Below are positions 6,371-13,855 of a DNA stretch of 14,670 nucleotides, piece by piece. The position numbers and the translations under genes are program-made. Source of the stretch: Sandaracinaceae bacterium (lineage in GTDB: Bacteria; Myxococcota_A; Polyangia; Polyangiales; Houyiibacteriaceae). The stretch lies in contig JAAZAH010000247.1 of the NCBI GenBank assembly GCA_012514415.1, forward strand, positions 1 to 14,670. The letters are read 5' to 3'. Each line of letters opens with the position of its first letter. The first letter of the stretch is position 1. The notes under the pieces are model-generated. The model searched no databases, was not told the origin of the DNA, and worked only from the letters and a program-made list of their open reading frames with translations.

Positions 6371-8130
6371 GTGAGAGGGCCGTCCATAAAGGGATCGCGG
6401 TCTGTCCTGGCGTGGCCATCGGTCCGATCTGGGTGATCGATGGCGGGCTCACCAATCCGCCGCGCCTTCGAGTCGGCGAGGCGCGCATCGAAGGTGAAGT
6501 CGAACGCGTCTTTGATGCGATGGAGAGTGCGCGCTCGAAGCTCGAAGAGGCGAAAGCTTCGCTCCACGAGACTCATGGCGAAATCTACGGACAGCTCCTC
6601 GACGCGCAGCTTCTGATGTACGGCGACGCGATGCTCCGAAGCGGTGTCGAATCGAAAATCCGCGATCTCCGCATGGCGGGCGAGTGGGCCGTGCGTGCGA
6701 CGATCGATGAGCTGAAGGCGCCTCTTCTCAGCGCCGACTCGCGCTACTTTAGAGAAAGAGCCGAAGACATTGAGCTTGTTGGCCGTCAGATCCTGAGGGA
6801 GCTTGGAGGAGGGGCCATCCGGCTTCCACCGAAGGATGCGGAGGTCATCGTGGTCGCGAGCGTGCTTTCGCCTGCTGACGCCGCCGAGCTCCGCGACTCG
6901 TCGGTCCTCGGCATCGCCACCGAAAGCGGATCGGCGACCAGCCACACGGCCATTTTAGCGCGGGCGCTCGGGCTTCCGGCCGTCGTCGCGGCGCATGGAA
7001 TCGCCCATCGCGCCGAGGCCAAACGCATCGCCATTGTGGACGCCATCCGCGGCGAGGTCGTGATCGAGCCCGATGAAGCCGAGCGCGAAGATGCCGAGCG
7101 TCGCGCGGAGCGCTACCGGCAGTACAGCCTTGGTCTCAAGGCGCGGCGCGATGCGCCTGTGGTGACCCTCGATGGGCATCCCGTCGAGATTTACGCGAAC
7201 GTTGAGCTCTCATTCGAGGTCGATCGCGTCGTCAAGCAGCGCGCGCACGGCGTTGGGCTTTTCCGCACCGAGTTCCTCTATCTCAATCGTCTTAAACCGC
7301 CGACCGAGGAGGAACAGCTCGAAGTCTATCGCCGGACCATTGAGCGCCTTGAAGGGAGACCGATCACATTTCGGACCTTTGATCTTGGCGCTGACAAGAT
7401 GCCGCGGTTCGAGCGGGGCATCCCGAAGCCAAGCGTAAGCTTTGGCCGCACAGGGCTCCGCTATGCGCTCAGCGCACGTCGCCTCTTTCGCACGCAACTG
7501 CGCGCCCTCCTCCGTGCCGCGACGCACGGGCCGATGAGCGTGATGTTCCCGGCCGTCGCAGGCGTTGACGATCTTCGCGCGGCACTCACCGAGCTCGCGA
7601 GTGTGCGTGAAGAGCTTAGGCACGAGGGGCTTCCCTTTGGCGAGCCGCCGATCGGATGCATGATCGAACTTCCTTCCGCGGCGCTCCGCTCTCATCGCTT
7701 GGCCGAGCACGCGGATTTCTTTTCGGTTGGGACGAACGATCTCGTCCAACACACCCTCGCCGTCGATCGGAACGATCCCTTCGCCACAGGCTACGCGTCG
7801 CCCCTCGAGCCTGCCGTGCTCGATCTCCTCCAGATGAGCGTCGCGAGCGCCTCGGCGCGCGGGATTCCGATCTCCATCTGCGGCGATATGGCCTCCGATC
7901 CCGTCGCGCTCCCGCTTGTTTTGGGGCTCGGTTTCTCGCAGCTGAGCGCGCCCATCGCGATGCTCCCGATGGTCCAAGAGACGGTGCGGAGGGTCGCCCT
8001 CGAAGATTGTAAAGCGCTGGCCCGCGACGCCATGGCGGCCGCTTCCGCTTCGGCCGTTCGCGCCTTGGTGCGTGAGGCCTTTGGTGAGGCGCTCGGCGAG
8101 CTCTGGGCCGAACATGGTGCCTTCGACTGA
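6367..8130 (+). CDS. ptsI: PEP-protein phosphotransferase, enzyme I (PtsI)
   Basis: Enzyme I autophosphorylates from PEP and donates phosphate to HPr. The 587 residues match classical enzyme I; the N-terminal GAF domain of nitrogen-type PtsP is absent. The phosphorylated histidine is His193 in GSATSHTAILARALGLPAV (188-206). The first glycine pair of the usual GGRTSH is altered to GSATSH, which recalls the nitrogen-type form. PEP-binding elements follow: GVGLFRTEFLYL (295-306, Arg300), FRTFDLGADK (335-344), and FSVGTNDLVQHTLAVDRND (452-470). The catalytic cysteine is Cys505 in ISICGDMASDP (502-512). All catalytic elements are present, so the enzyme should be active. The ATG overlaps the HPr stop. 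It ends the plus-strand block and its stop is only 8 bases from the stop of the convergent minus-strand gene, with no clear terminator between. Confidence 0.97.
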   Translation: MSERAVHKGIAVCPGVAIGPIWVIDGGLTNPPRLRVGEARIEGEVERVFDAMESARSKLEEAKASLHETHGEIYGQLLDAQLLMYGDAMLRSGVESKIRDLRMAGEWAVRATIDELKAPLLSADSRYFRERAEDIELVGRQILRELGGGAIRLPPKDAEVIVVASVLSPADAAELRDSSVLGIATESGSATSHTAILARALGLPAVVAAHGIAHRAEAKRIAIVDAIRGEVVIEPDEAEREDAERRAERYRQYSLGLKARRDAPVVTLDGHPVEIYANVELSFEVDRVVKQRAHGVGLFRTEFLYLNRLKPPTEEEQLEVYRRTIERLEGRPITFRTFDLGADKMPRFERGIPKPSVSFGRTGLRYALSARRLFRTQLRALLRAATHGPMSVMFPAVAGVDDLRAALTELASVREELRHEGLPFGEPPIGCMIELPSAALRSHRLAEHADFFSVGTNDLVQHTLAVDRNDPFATGYASPLEPAVLDLLQMSVASASARGIPISICGDMASDPVALPLVLGLGFSQLSAPIAMLPMVQETVRRVALEDCKALARDAMAAASASAVRALVREAFGEALGELWAEHGAFD

Positions 8131-8138
8131 AACAAGCC

Positions 8139-9158
8139 TTAGGGACGAAGAAGGACTTTCCCGATATTGGCCCCATCTTCGAGCCGAATATGCGCTTTGG
8201 CCGCGTCCTCAAAAGCATGAATCGAGTCGATGATGGGCCGATACGCTCCTTCTTCGTAAAGCCGCATGAGCTCGACGACTTCGAGGCGCAGGCGGGCTAG
8301 CTCATGCCAGAGGTGACCCATATTCACGCCAGCGACGCCGCGGTTGTCCTGCATCATCTTGGGGGCTGCGAAGAGCGGTTGACGAAAGAACTCGCGCGCG
8401 GTCTTGAGCGGACTCCGCTTCTTTCCTTGGCTCATGTTGGCCCAGCCAAAGGCGACAAGGAGTCCGCCGGCGCGGAGAAGGTGATACCCCTTTTTCCAAT
8501 CCGCCCCACCGAGCGCATCGATGATGAGATCGGGGCCCATTCCATCGGTGAGCGCCTTGGTCCGCTCGACATAATCTTCGCGGCGATAGTCGATGGGGTG
8601 ATGACAGCCGAGCTCGCGGATGAAGTCGTGCTTCGCAGCGGAAGCCGTGCCGACAATCGTCACATCGGGGACAGTACGGGCGAGCTGGATCGCCGCGGTT
8701 CCAACGCCTCCTGCCGCCATATGGATGAGGATCGTATCGCCTGGAAGGAGTCGATGGACGCGAAAGAGGATGTGGTAGGCCGTGATGTAATTCACCGGGA
8801 TGGCCGCCGCCTCTTCGAAGCTCATCGACTCGGGGATCTTGAAGAAATGAGCGGAAGGGGCACATACCTTCGACGCATGGGCTCCGAAGCGTGAGAGCAC
8901 CATCACGCGATCGCCAATCGCGAACTCTTCGACGCCGGGTCCAATGGCATCGACGATGCCTGAAGCTTCGTATCCGAGTACGGACGGCGGAGGTGGAGCG
9001 TCCGGATAGAGACCTTTTCGGGCCATCACCTCCGCGAAATTCAGGCCCGCATACGCGGTGTCGATGCGAATCTCGCCTGGGCCGGGGATGGGATCGGGCC
9101 GCTCCTCTACGCGGAGGACCGAGGGATCGCCGATTTTGGGAATCTCAATGACGCGCAT
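8139..9158 (-). CDS. VAT1-like medium-chain dehydrogenase/reductase (quinone oxidoreductase family)
   Basis: Predicted NADPH-dependent oxidoreductase of the medium-chain dehydrogenase/reductase superfamily, in the zinc-free quinone oxidoreductase branch. The 339 residues hold a GroES-like N-terminal domain (GLNFAEVMARKGLYP, 38-52; VLGYEASGIVDAIG, 60-73; IGDRVMVL, 81-88). A Rossmann domain follows with AAGGVGTAAIQLA (148-160). The cysteine and histidine ligands of catalytic zinc alcohol dehydrogenases are not present. The segment NRGVAGVNMGHLW (272-284) resembles the VAT1-like subgroup. Substrate unknown. The ATG at 9158 is preceded by a purine-rich GAGAGAAGG. It lies 42 bases after the lipoprotein gene on the same strand, possibly co-transcribed, and converges on ptsI. 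Confidence 0.9.
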   Translation of the reverse strand: MRVIEIPKIGDPSVLRVEERPDPIPGPGEIRIDTAYAGLNFAEVMARKGLYPDAPPPPSVLGYEASGIVDAIGPGVEEFAIGDRVMVLSRFGAHASKVCAPSAHFFKIPESMSFEEAAAIPVNYITAYHILFRVHRLLPGDTILIHMAAGGVGTAAIQLARTVPDVTIVGTASAAKHDFIRELGCHHPIDYRREDYVERTKALTDGMGPDLIIDALGGADWKKGYHLLRAGGLLVAFGWANMSQGKKRSPLKTAREFFRQPLFAAPKMMQDNRGVAGVNMGHLWHELARLRLEVVELMRLYEEGAYRPIIDSIHAFEDAAKAHIRLEDGANIGKVLLRP

Positions 9159-9200
9159 GCCTTCTCTCGCTTAGTGGGGACGGTGATCTGCTCGCCGATC

Positions 9201-9773
9201 TTAATCGGTCGCCCCGATCTTCGCTGCATCTTCAAGCATTCGCGCGAGCTCGCTCGCGTTCAATACTCCCTCGCGCTTTTCGACGGGGCGGCCGTACCGG
9301 TCGACACTCACGGTCGTGGGCACACCCTCGATCTTTCCAACGGGTGAGCGCGCTGTCGTGAGCGTCTCCCGCGGCTCGTAGCCGATCGTGAGCGGCGGCT
9401 CGATCGCGGCCGTCCACGCTTCGACGAGGTTTCGGGCGTCGGGCTGAACGGCGATACCGACGAAGAAAAACTCGGGATGGTCCGGGATGATCTGCCGGAG
9501 TGGCGTGAGCATCGCTTGGCTCGCCGTATCGAAGGTAGTGAAAAAATAGAGGAGCCCGGCGCGGCCCCTCAGCTCTCCGATCTCGAGGTAGTCCTTCCCG
9601 GGAACGACGATGCTGAGCTCGATGGGATCCTTGGGAACAGGAAGCGATTCACCATAGGTCGGCGGCGCATCGCCGTGGTAGCGGGCGACGACCACGGGAG
9701 CGCATCCTGCGGACACAAAAAGGGCAAGCAGGGGAAGGCAAAAAAGCCCCATGCGAAGGCGAGCGGCCACCAT
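9201..9773 (-). CDS. Predicted lipoprotein with thioredoxin-like (TlpA-type) fold lacking CxxC
   Basis: Not a recognised named gene. From the ATG at 9773 the product is 190 residues. It starts with a signal peptide (n-region MVAARLR, hydrophobic core LFCLPLLALFV) and a lipobox-like SAGC, giving a lipidated Cys24. The -3 position is Ser rather than Leu, so the lipobox is not ideal. The rest reads as an AhpC/TlpA thioredoxin-like domain: a first strand before LYFFTTF (73-79 approx.), then a cis-proline-type GVPTTVSVDRYGRP near residue 150. Where active relatives have WCxxC, this protein has FDTASQAM, so it cannot do thiol-disulfide exchange there. The frame stays open upstream to a TTG at 9896 (231 residues), but that places the signal peptide internally. 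ATG codons at 9782 and 9752 are alternatives. Probably an outer-membrane or periplasmic binding or structural protein. Confidence 0.75.
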   Translation of the reverse strand: MVAARLRMGLFCLPLLALFVSAGCAPVVVARYHGDAPPTYGESLPVPKDPIELSIVVPGKDYLEIGELRGRAGLLYFFTTFDTASQAMLTPLRQIIPDHPEFFFVGIAVQPDARNLVEAWTAAIEPPLTIGYEPRETLTTARSPVGKIEGVPTTVSVDRYGRPVEKREGVLNASELARMLEDAAKIGATD

Positions 9774-9906
9774 CACGTCCATCACGTCCGCGCGTTTGCT
9801 CGGAGTGAGCATGGCCCGGCGCATCCGAGGGTCCTGGGGGGTGAGCCTCCGCTTGGTTTCTTTCGCAAGTGCGTCGAGCCGCTGTTGAGTTCGCAAGGCT
9901 TAGAGT

Positions 9907-10764
9907 TTAATCGCTCAGGAGGGGGATGGTGCAAGCGGGCTGAAGCACACATTGCGAACAAATTTGGGGCACGCTTCGGCTTGGACAATCGCGCGCGATC
10001 CCCAAATGGCAGAGCGCGAAATCAAATCGGACAGGATCGAGCGGATCGTAGCGGCGGAGTGACTCGGTGATCTCGATCGCCGCGCGGAGGCTCGCCGTTT
10101 TATACGTGGTGAGCCCGAGGTTCCGACAGATGCGATGAATGTGTGTATCGACGGGAATCAGGAGCTTCGAAGGATCGATCCCCTGAAATACGCCGAGGTC
10201 GATCCCATCGTCGGGCCGAACCATCCATCGGAGGTATAAGAAGAGCCGTTTGCAGGCGCTTCCGGCGCGCGGATCGGGGACGAGATGCGCCATCGCGCGG
10301 CTTGGATTTCGACCGCGGAGCGAATCGGCGAACACCGCGAGGCCGTCGAGCAGCTCGCCGTCATGTGCGTCGATGGCCTCACCAAGTGCCTCGCCCAAGG
10401 AGCCGTTCCGCGCTCGAAGGCGCCGTGCGTTCAAGAGGAGATCCCCCACCTCGCGCTCACCGTAGACCCGATGTCGAAACCCGCGAAGTCGTCTCCGAAT
10501 GGTCCTCGAATCGAGCGCATCGAGCCCCTCCGCGGGGCGCTCGCCGAGCACATCGAGAACGCGTCGAACGTTGCGGCGAATCACGCTCACTGAGCCAAAG
10601 GCGAGGAGGGCGGCGATGAGCCCAGCGACTTCGCGATCGTCGCGACTTTCGTAGGGGCGGACGAGGCCGAGGGGATCGTGATCGAGTCGCGCCTCGAGAT
10701 CACTGTCGGCAAGAAGTCTCTCAAGGAGTCCGCCGAGATCCGCTTCCTTGTGACGGCGCTTCAA
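9907..10764 (-). CDS. TIGR02757/DUF2400 family protein with endonuclease III-like C-terminus
   Basis: Conserved protein of unknown function, 285 residues, matching the TIGR02757 (DUF2400) family as I recall it (for example the N-terminal DREVAGLIAALLAFGSV, 43-59). The C-terminal half shows PVDTHIHRICRNLGL (204-218), then FALCHLGIARDC (249-260). Four cysteines follow as C-x8-C-x2-C-x5-C (260, 269, 272, 278), close to the C-x6-C-x2-C-x5-C [4Fe-4S] site of endonuclease III. The Asp in VDTH (206) aligns with the catalytic Asp of endonuclease III. The glycine-rich helix-hairpin-helix that normally precedes it is not recognisable. A DNA-repair-like role is therefore possible but unproven. The start is TTG at 10764; no ATG lies in the N-terminal region. 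It follows plsB by 87 bases on the same strand. Confidence 0.85.
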   Translation of the reverse strand: MKRRHKEADLGGLLERLLADSDLEARLDHDPLGLVRPYESRDDREVAGLIAALLAFGSVSVIRRNVRRVLDVLGERPAEGLDALDSRTIRRRLRGFRHRVYGEREVGDLLLNARRLRARNGSLGEALGEAIDAHDGELLDGLAVFADSLRGRNPSRAMAHLVPDPRAGSACKRLFLYLRWMVRPDDGIDLGVFQGIDPSKLLIPVDTHIHRICRNLGLTTYKTASLRAAIEITESLRRYDPLDPVRFDFALCHLGIARDCPSRSVPQICSQCVLQPACTIPLLSD

Positions 10765-10851
10765 TGGCTCTTCAACCTTCCATCGTCTGGGCGATGCGCA
10801 TCGGCTTGGTTCGAGTCGATAAGGCGTTCGGCTCGGCTTCGGGCTGCCCGC

Positions 10852-13578
10852 CTACGTCCGCATATAAGGCGCGAGCCGCGCCTCGTATTCATAGATATCT
10901 TCGCGCCCCTTGACCGATTCGCCGATCGAGATCGGATCGCCATGGTCAAAGCGTACGAGCCCGTAATCGCGGAGCGTCTTCAGCGCCGGTTCGAGCTTGA
11001 GCTGTGAGAGCGCCTCGCGGTGGACGATCTCGCCTGAGAGATACATCCGCTGCCCGAGCTGCAGCGCGCGTTTGAACCACTCCTTTCGGTTCATCGGCTC
11101 CTCGAGAAGGAGGGCGGTCGCTCGAAGCGCGAGGAGGTAGGCTTCGAAATACGCGCTCAACATATGGGCGTAGACCGCGATCATCGCACCCTCGGTACCG
11201 GTCGTGATCTCGACGCGATCGCCTGTGATCTCGATGGCGCCGTCCAATCGAAGCCGCTCGAGTGCCTCCTCGAAGATCTCATCGAAGCTCGCATCGACCC
11301 GGTACATGAACTCGTATTTGAAGACGCGGCTGAGTTCTTGGACGCGCGCGCGAAGCGTCTCGAGCGAGGTGCTGGCCTTTCCGCCCACGCGCAGCGCGGC
11401 CGATACCAAAGCGCTCGGCACAAAGAAGTGGATCAGGTTGTTTTTGTAGTACTCGAGCGCGAGACGTCGCTCGTCTTGGATCGAGTAGATCGCCTCCTCT
11501 CCGGCTTGGTGACGCTGGATGAGTTTTGCGTCGAGGAAAAGCTCGAGCGCTTCATCGATCATCTCGGTGCGGAGCGAGCCATCGACACGTGCGATCGTTG
11601 TCGCGATGCGCGCGCCTTGGCGTTCGAGCTTGAGGAGGAGGCGTGCGCACATCTGCTCGAGCTCCGAACGCCGCATTCCGCGCCTTCGATGCGCAAAAAG
11701 CGAAGAGGCGACGAGCGCCGCGGGCGTGACGACGGTGACGGAGTTTATCTCGTAGGTGACTCGGTGGGCGATGCGCTGGACGAGCGCGCGCCGGGCCTCA
11801 AGCGTGAGTCCGCCGAGCATATTCTCGTCCTCATTCTTATCCTCTTCCTCTTCCGCGGCCCCGGTCGAAGCCTTTGCCTCTTCGGGCCCCGCGCTTTCCG
11901 ATCCACTCGGCATCGCTCCGGCCGGCGCACCGCGCATCTTCGCGCTTTCGCCGCGCCGCGCGGCTTCCTCATCTTGGCGCCGCTTCGCCTCTTCAAAGAG
12001 ATCGTCAAAGCTCATCACTTCGCCAAACTGCACAAAGAGCCGGCCATAACGCGATCGGAGGATGGTCGTGGACTTAAGAAGGCCGCCGACATTTTCCTTC
12101 TGCTTTTCGCCGCCCGACAGCTCACGCACATAGCTCTGCTCCTCGATGATGCGCTCGTAGCCGATGCTGATCGGGACGAAGCTCACTTTCTTGCCGCGGA
12201 GCATGAGCGCGGCATCGACGACCATCGAGAGGAGCCCAAATTTCGGCGCGAGGAGTTTTCCCGAGCGCGAACGCCCGCCTTCGAGGAAAAACTCAATTCC
12301 GTAGCCCTCGAGGATGAGCTTTCGCATGTAGGCGTCCACGATGACCGGGTAAAGCGTCTGCCCTTTGAAGCTTCGGCGGATAAAGAACGCCCCCCCTCGG
12401 CGCAGGATGGGCCCGGCCGGGAAAAAGCTCAGGTTCTCTCCTGCCGCGATGAGCGGGGGCATCATCGAATGCCGGTAGAGCACATACGAGAGGACCAGAT
12501 AGTCGATATGGCTCTTATGGCTCGGGAGGTAGATGACGGCGCCTTCACGGGCTGCGTCGCGGATGCGTTCGATGCCTTCCTTATCGACGACGATGCCGTC
12601 GTAGATGCGGTGGAAAAACCACTCGAGAAAAAAGGAGAAATAGCGGATGACCGTAGAGGTCTGCTTGGCCGCGAGGCGATCGATGATCTTGGCCGCCTGG
12701 CGCTCGACCCGCGCAATCGAGCGGCCCGTCGCCTTCGCTTCGGCTTCGATATGCTTTCGGACGCGAGGGCTTCGGAGAAGCTCCTCTTTGAGGCGACCCG
12801 GCGTCTTCTTGGTCGGGCCCAGCACGATGGAGCGCTCCCTCTCGATCTTGCGAAGGAGAGCGAACGCCACGCGATCGGCAATGACGGTGTCGTCTTCGGT
12901 CTCGAACTCTTCGATGAAGCGCTTTAGATTGAAAGGCTCGGAGCGGCGAATCTGCGCGTTTTGATAGTTGAAGATGAACTGAAAGAAGCGCCGGATGCGC
13001 CCCGGCCACTCGACCGGACCGAAAAAGAGATCGGTGATGCCGCGCTGCGCATTCGGCGCGCTCTCGGTCCATAGAAAGACGCTCGGGATAAGGAAAATCG
13101 GCTCCTCACGTTTGCGCTGGATGCGAACGAGCTCGCGGATGAGATCGGAGGGCGGCTTGCTCTTTTCGCGGCCCGTTTCACCGAACTTGGGGCGGCGCCT
13201 TAGGAAAATGAGCGCGCTATGGCCGCTCTCGACCGTCTTGGCGATCGCCTCTTCCTCGGGAATCTGCCGCCGAAATCGCAGCCTTCGCCCGCCCTTGCCG
13301 AAGGGTTCGAGGATGCCAAGCCCGAGATCGTTGACGAAATGTACGAGGGGCAGGCCGAACTTTTTGAGCAAAAAGTCGAGACAGAGGAAATCGAGGATCG
13401 AGATCGCCCGCATCACATAGACGACCGTGCCCTCTTTCGCTGCCTCTTCGATGCCGCGCCGATAGTCCGGATCGACCTTGATATGCGAAAAAAAGCGCCG
13501 GTAGATCCAGGCGAGGAGCCGGCTCGGCCGATGCGGCCCGCTCGGGACCGCTTCATTTTCAACTTCGCTTTCAGCCAT
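10852..13578 (-). CDS. plsB: Glycerol-3-phosphate O-acyltransferase PlsB
   Basis: Membrane-associated enzyme that acylates sn-glycerol-3-phosphate at position 1, the first step of phospholipid synthesis. The four acyltransferase motifs are in order: HX4D in PSHKSHIDYL (352-361, His354/Asp359), GAFFIRRSF (396-404), FFLEGGRSRSGKLLAPKFG (430-448), and VSFVPISIGYERIIEE (465-480). At 908 residues it is longer than E. coli PlsB (about 807). Part of the surplus is a low-complexity insertion at about 530-587, Glu/Ala/Gly-rich and ending in AAEEEEDKNEDEN, between the catalytic domain and the C-terminal domain. The ATG at 13578 has only a weak purine-rich site upstream. The stop is TAG. It is transcribed away from rplM-rpsI and may lead the minus-strand run down to 8139. 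Confidence 0.96.
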   Translation of the reverse strand: MAESEVENEAVPSGPHRPSRLLAWIYRRFFSHIKVDPDYRRGIEEAAKEGTVVYVMRAISILDFLCLDFLLKKFGLPLVHFVNDLGLGILEPFGKGGRRLRFRRQIPEEEAIAKTVESGHSALIFLRRRPKFGETGREKSKPPSDLIRELVRIQRKREEPIFLIPSVFLWTESAPNAQRGITDLFFGPVEWPGRIRRFFQFIFNYQNAQIRRSEPFNLKRFIEEFETEDDTVIADRVAFALLRKIERERSIVLGPTKKTPGRLKEELLRSPRVRKHIEAEAKATGRSIARVERQAAKIIDRLAAKQTSTVIRYFSFFLEWFFHRIYDGIVVDKEGIERIRDAAREGAVIYLPSHKSHIDYLVLSYVLYRHSMMPPLIAAGENLSFFPAGPILRRGGAFFIRRSFKGQTLYPVIVDAYMRKLILEGYGIEFFLEGGRSRSGKLLAPKFGLLSMVVDAALMLRGKKVSFVPISIGYERIIEEQSYVRELSGGEKQKENVGGLLKSTTILRSRYGRLFVQFGEVMSFDDLFEEAKRRQDEEAARRGESAKMRGAPAGAMPSGSESAGPEEAKASTGAAEEEEDKNEDENMLGGLTLEARRALVQRIAHRVTYEINSVTVVTPAALVASSLFAHRRRGMRRSELEQMCARLLLKLERQGARIATTIARVDGSLRTEMIDEALELFLDAKLIQRHQAGEEAIYSIQDERRLALEYYKNNLIHFFVPSALVSAALRVGGKASTSLETLRARVQELSRVFKYEFMYRVDASFDEIFEEALERLRLDGAIEITGDRVEITTGTEGAMIAVYAHMLSAYFEAYLLALRATALLLEEPMNRKEWFKRALQLGQRMYLSGEIVHREALSQLKLEPALKTLRDYGLVRFDHGDPISIGESVKGREDIYEYEARLAPYMRT

Positions 13579-13596
13579 TTTCGTCGCTCAGAGTCG

Positions 13597-13623
13597 AAAA
13601 AAACCTCAAATCCGGAGAGGGTT
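13597..13623 (-). promoter_or_regulatory. Weak hairpin plus T7 tract in the plsB leader
   Basis: Read on the minus strand, a short stem (13617-13620 with 13604-13607, extendable to 6 bp with one bulged base) is followed directly by seven T (13603-13597), about 18 bases before the plsB ATG. This has the layout of a weak terminator or attenuator. The stem is short and it may be chance. Confidence 0.25.
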
Positions 13624-13760
13624 CCGCCTTTTCCCATCGCCAATTCGTGTTAGGCTCCTAATCTCTACGGGGCTTTTGGAGGTCCCGCATCCTATAAAGA
13701 TTAATCTCGGTTCCGGCCAGATTCGTACCGGAGCCGAAATCCGGAGCTTGGATCCGGAAC
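13608..13760. repeat. Repeated TCCGGA boxes in the plsB/rplM divergent region
   Basis: The ten bases AAATCCGGAG occur at 13608-13617 and 13737-13746. The palindrome TCCGGA appears three times (13611-13616, 13740-13745, 13753-13758). GTTCCGG (13710-13716) is inverted as CCGGAAC (13754-13760). Possible operator sites or a leader stem; no regulator can be named. The rest of the 277-base gap holds no gene that I can support. Confidence 0.4.
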
Positions 13761-13764
13761 AAGA

Positions 13765-13788
13765 AAAGCCCCCCTCGGGGCTGGCTTT
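13765..13788. terminator. Hairpin resembling an intrinsic terminator upstream of the rplM promoter
   Basis: AAAGCC (13765-13770) pairs with GGCTTT (13783-13788). An inner CCC/GGG stem sits over a 4-base loop with a 2-base bulge. On the plus strand it ends in TTTCCTT; on the minus strand in CTTTTCTTG. It lies just before a TTGACA box. It could end a transcript entering the gap from either side, but no such transcript is identified. Confidence 0.35.
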
Positions 13789-13790
13789 CC

Positions 13791-13819
13791 TTGACACTCG
13801 GCGGCGTAGCGGCTATCTC
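13791..13819 (+). promoter_or_regulatory. Probable sigma-70-type promoter of rplM-rpsI
   Basis: A perfect -35 box TTGACA (13791-13796) is followed after 17 bases by TATCTC (13814-13819), which matches TATAAT at only its first three positions. Transcription would start near 13826, giving a leader of about 30 bases. Strength rests on the -35 and the exact spacing; ribosomal protein operons need a strong promoter. Confidence 0.5.
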
Positions 13820-13855
13820 ACCCGCCCCTTGGCTTGAGCCGGGAAGAATAGCGTC

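Noticed and set aside
7210..8115. 301-codon minus-strand frame opposite ptsI
   Set aside because: Shadow of ptsI, whose catalytic motifs are intact on the plus strand.
8131..8138. Bidirectional terminator between ptsI and the convergent oxidoreductase gene
   Set aside because: Only 8 bases separate the stops, and the best inverted match (CTTCG/CGAAG) has a 20-base loop and no T run.
9774..9896. Longer start (TTG 9896) for the thioredoxin-like lipoprotein
   Set aside because: It would put the signal peptide about 50 residues inside the protein, and no ribosome binding site precedes the TTG.
10792..10803. 12-base palindrome CGATGCGCATCG between plsB and the DUF2400 gene
   Set aside because: A single short palindrome with no T run or repeat; chance is likely in this GC-rich, GAT-rich sequence.
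11164..12927. 587-codon open frame on the plus strand opposite plsB
   Set aside because: It lies wholly antisense to a gene with four acyltransferase motifs, has no recognisable domain, and long antisense frames are common in this codon usage.
13829..13842. GGCT-tg-AGCC before rplM as an L13 leader
   Set aside because: The loop would be two bases and I could not match a known L13 leader structure.
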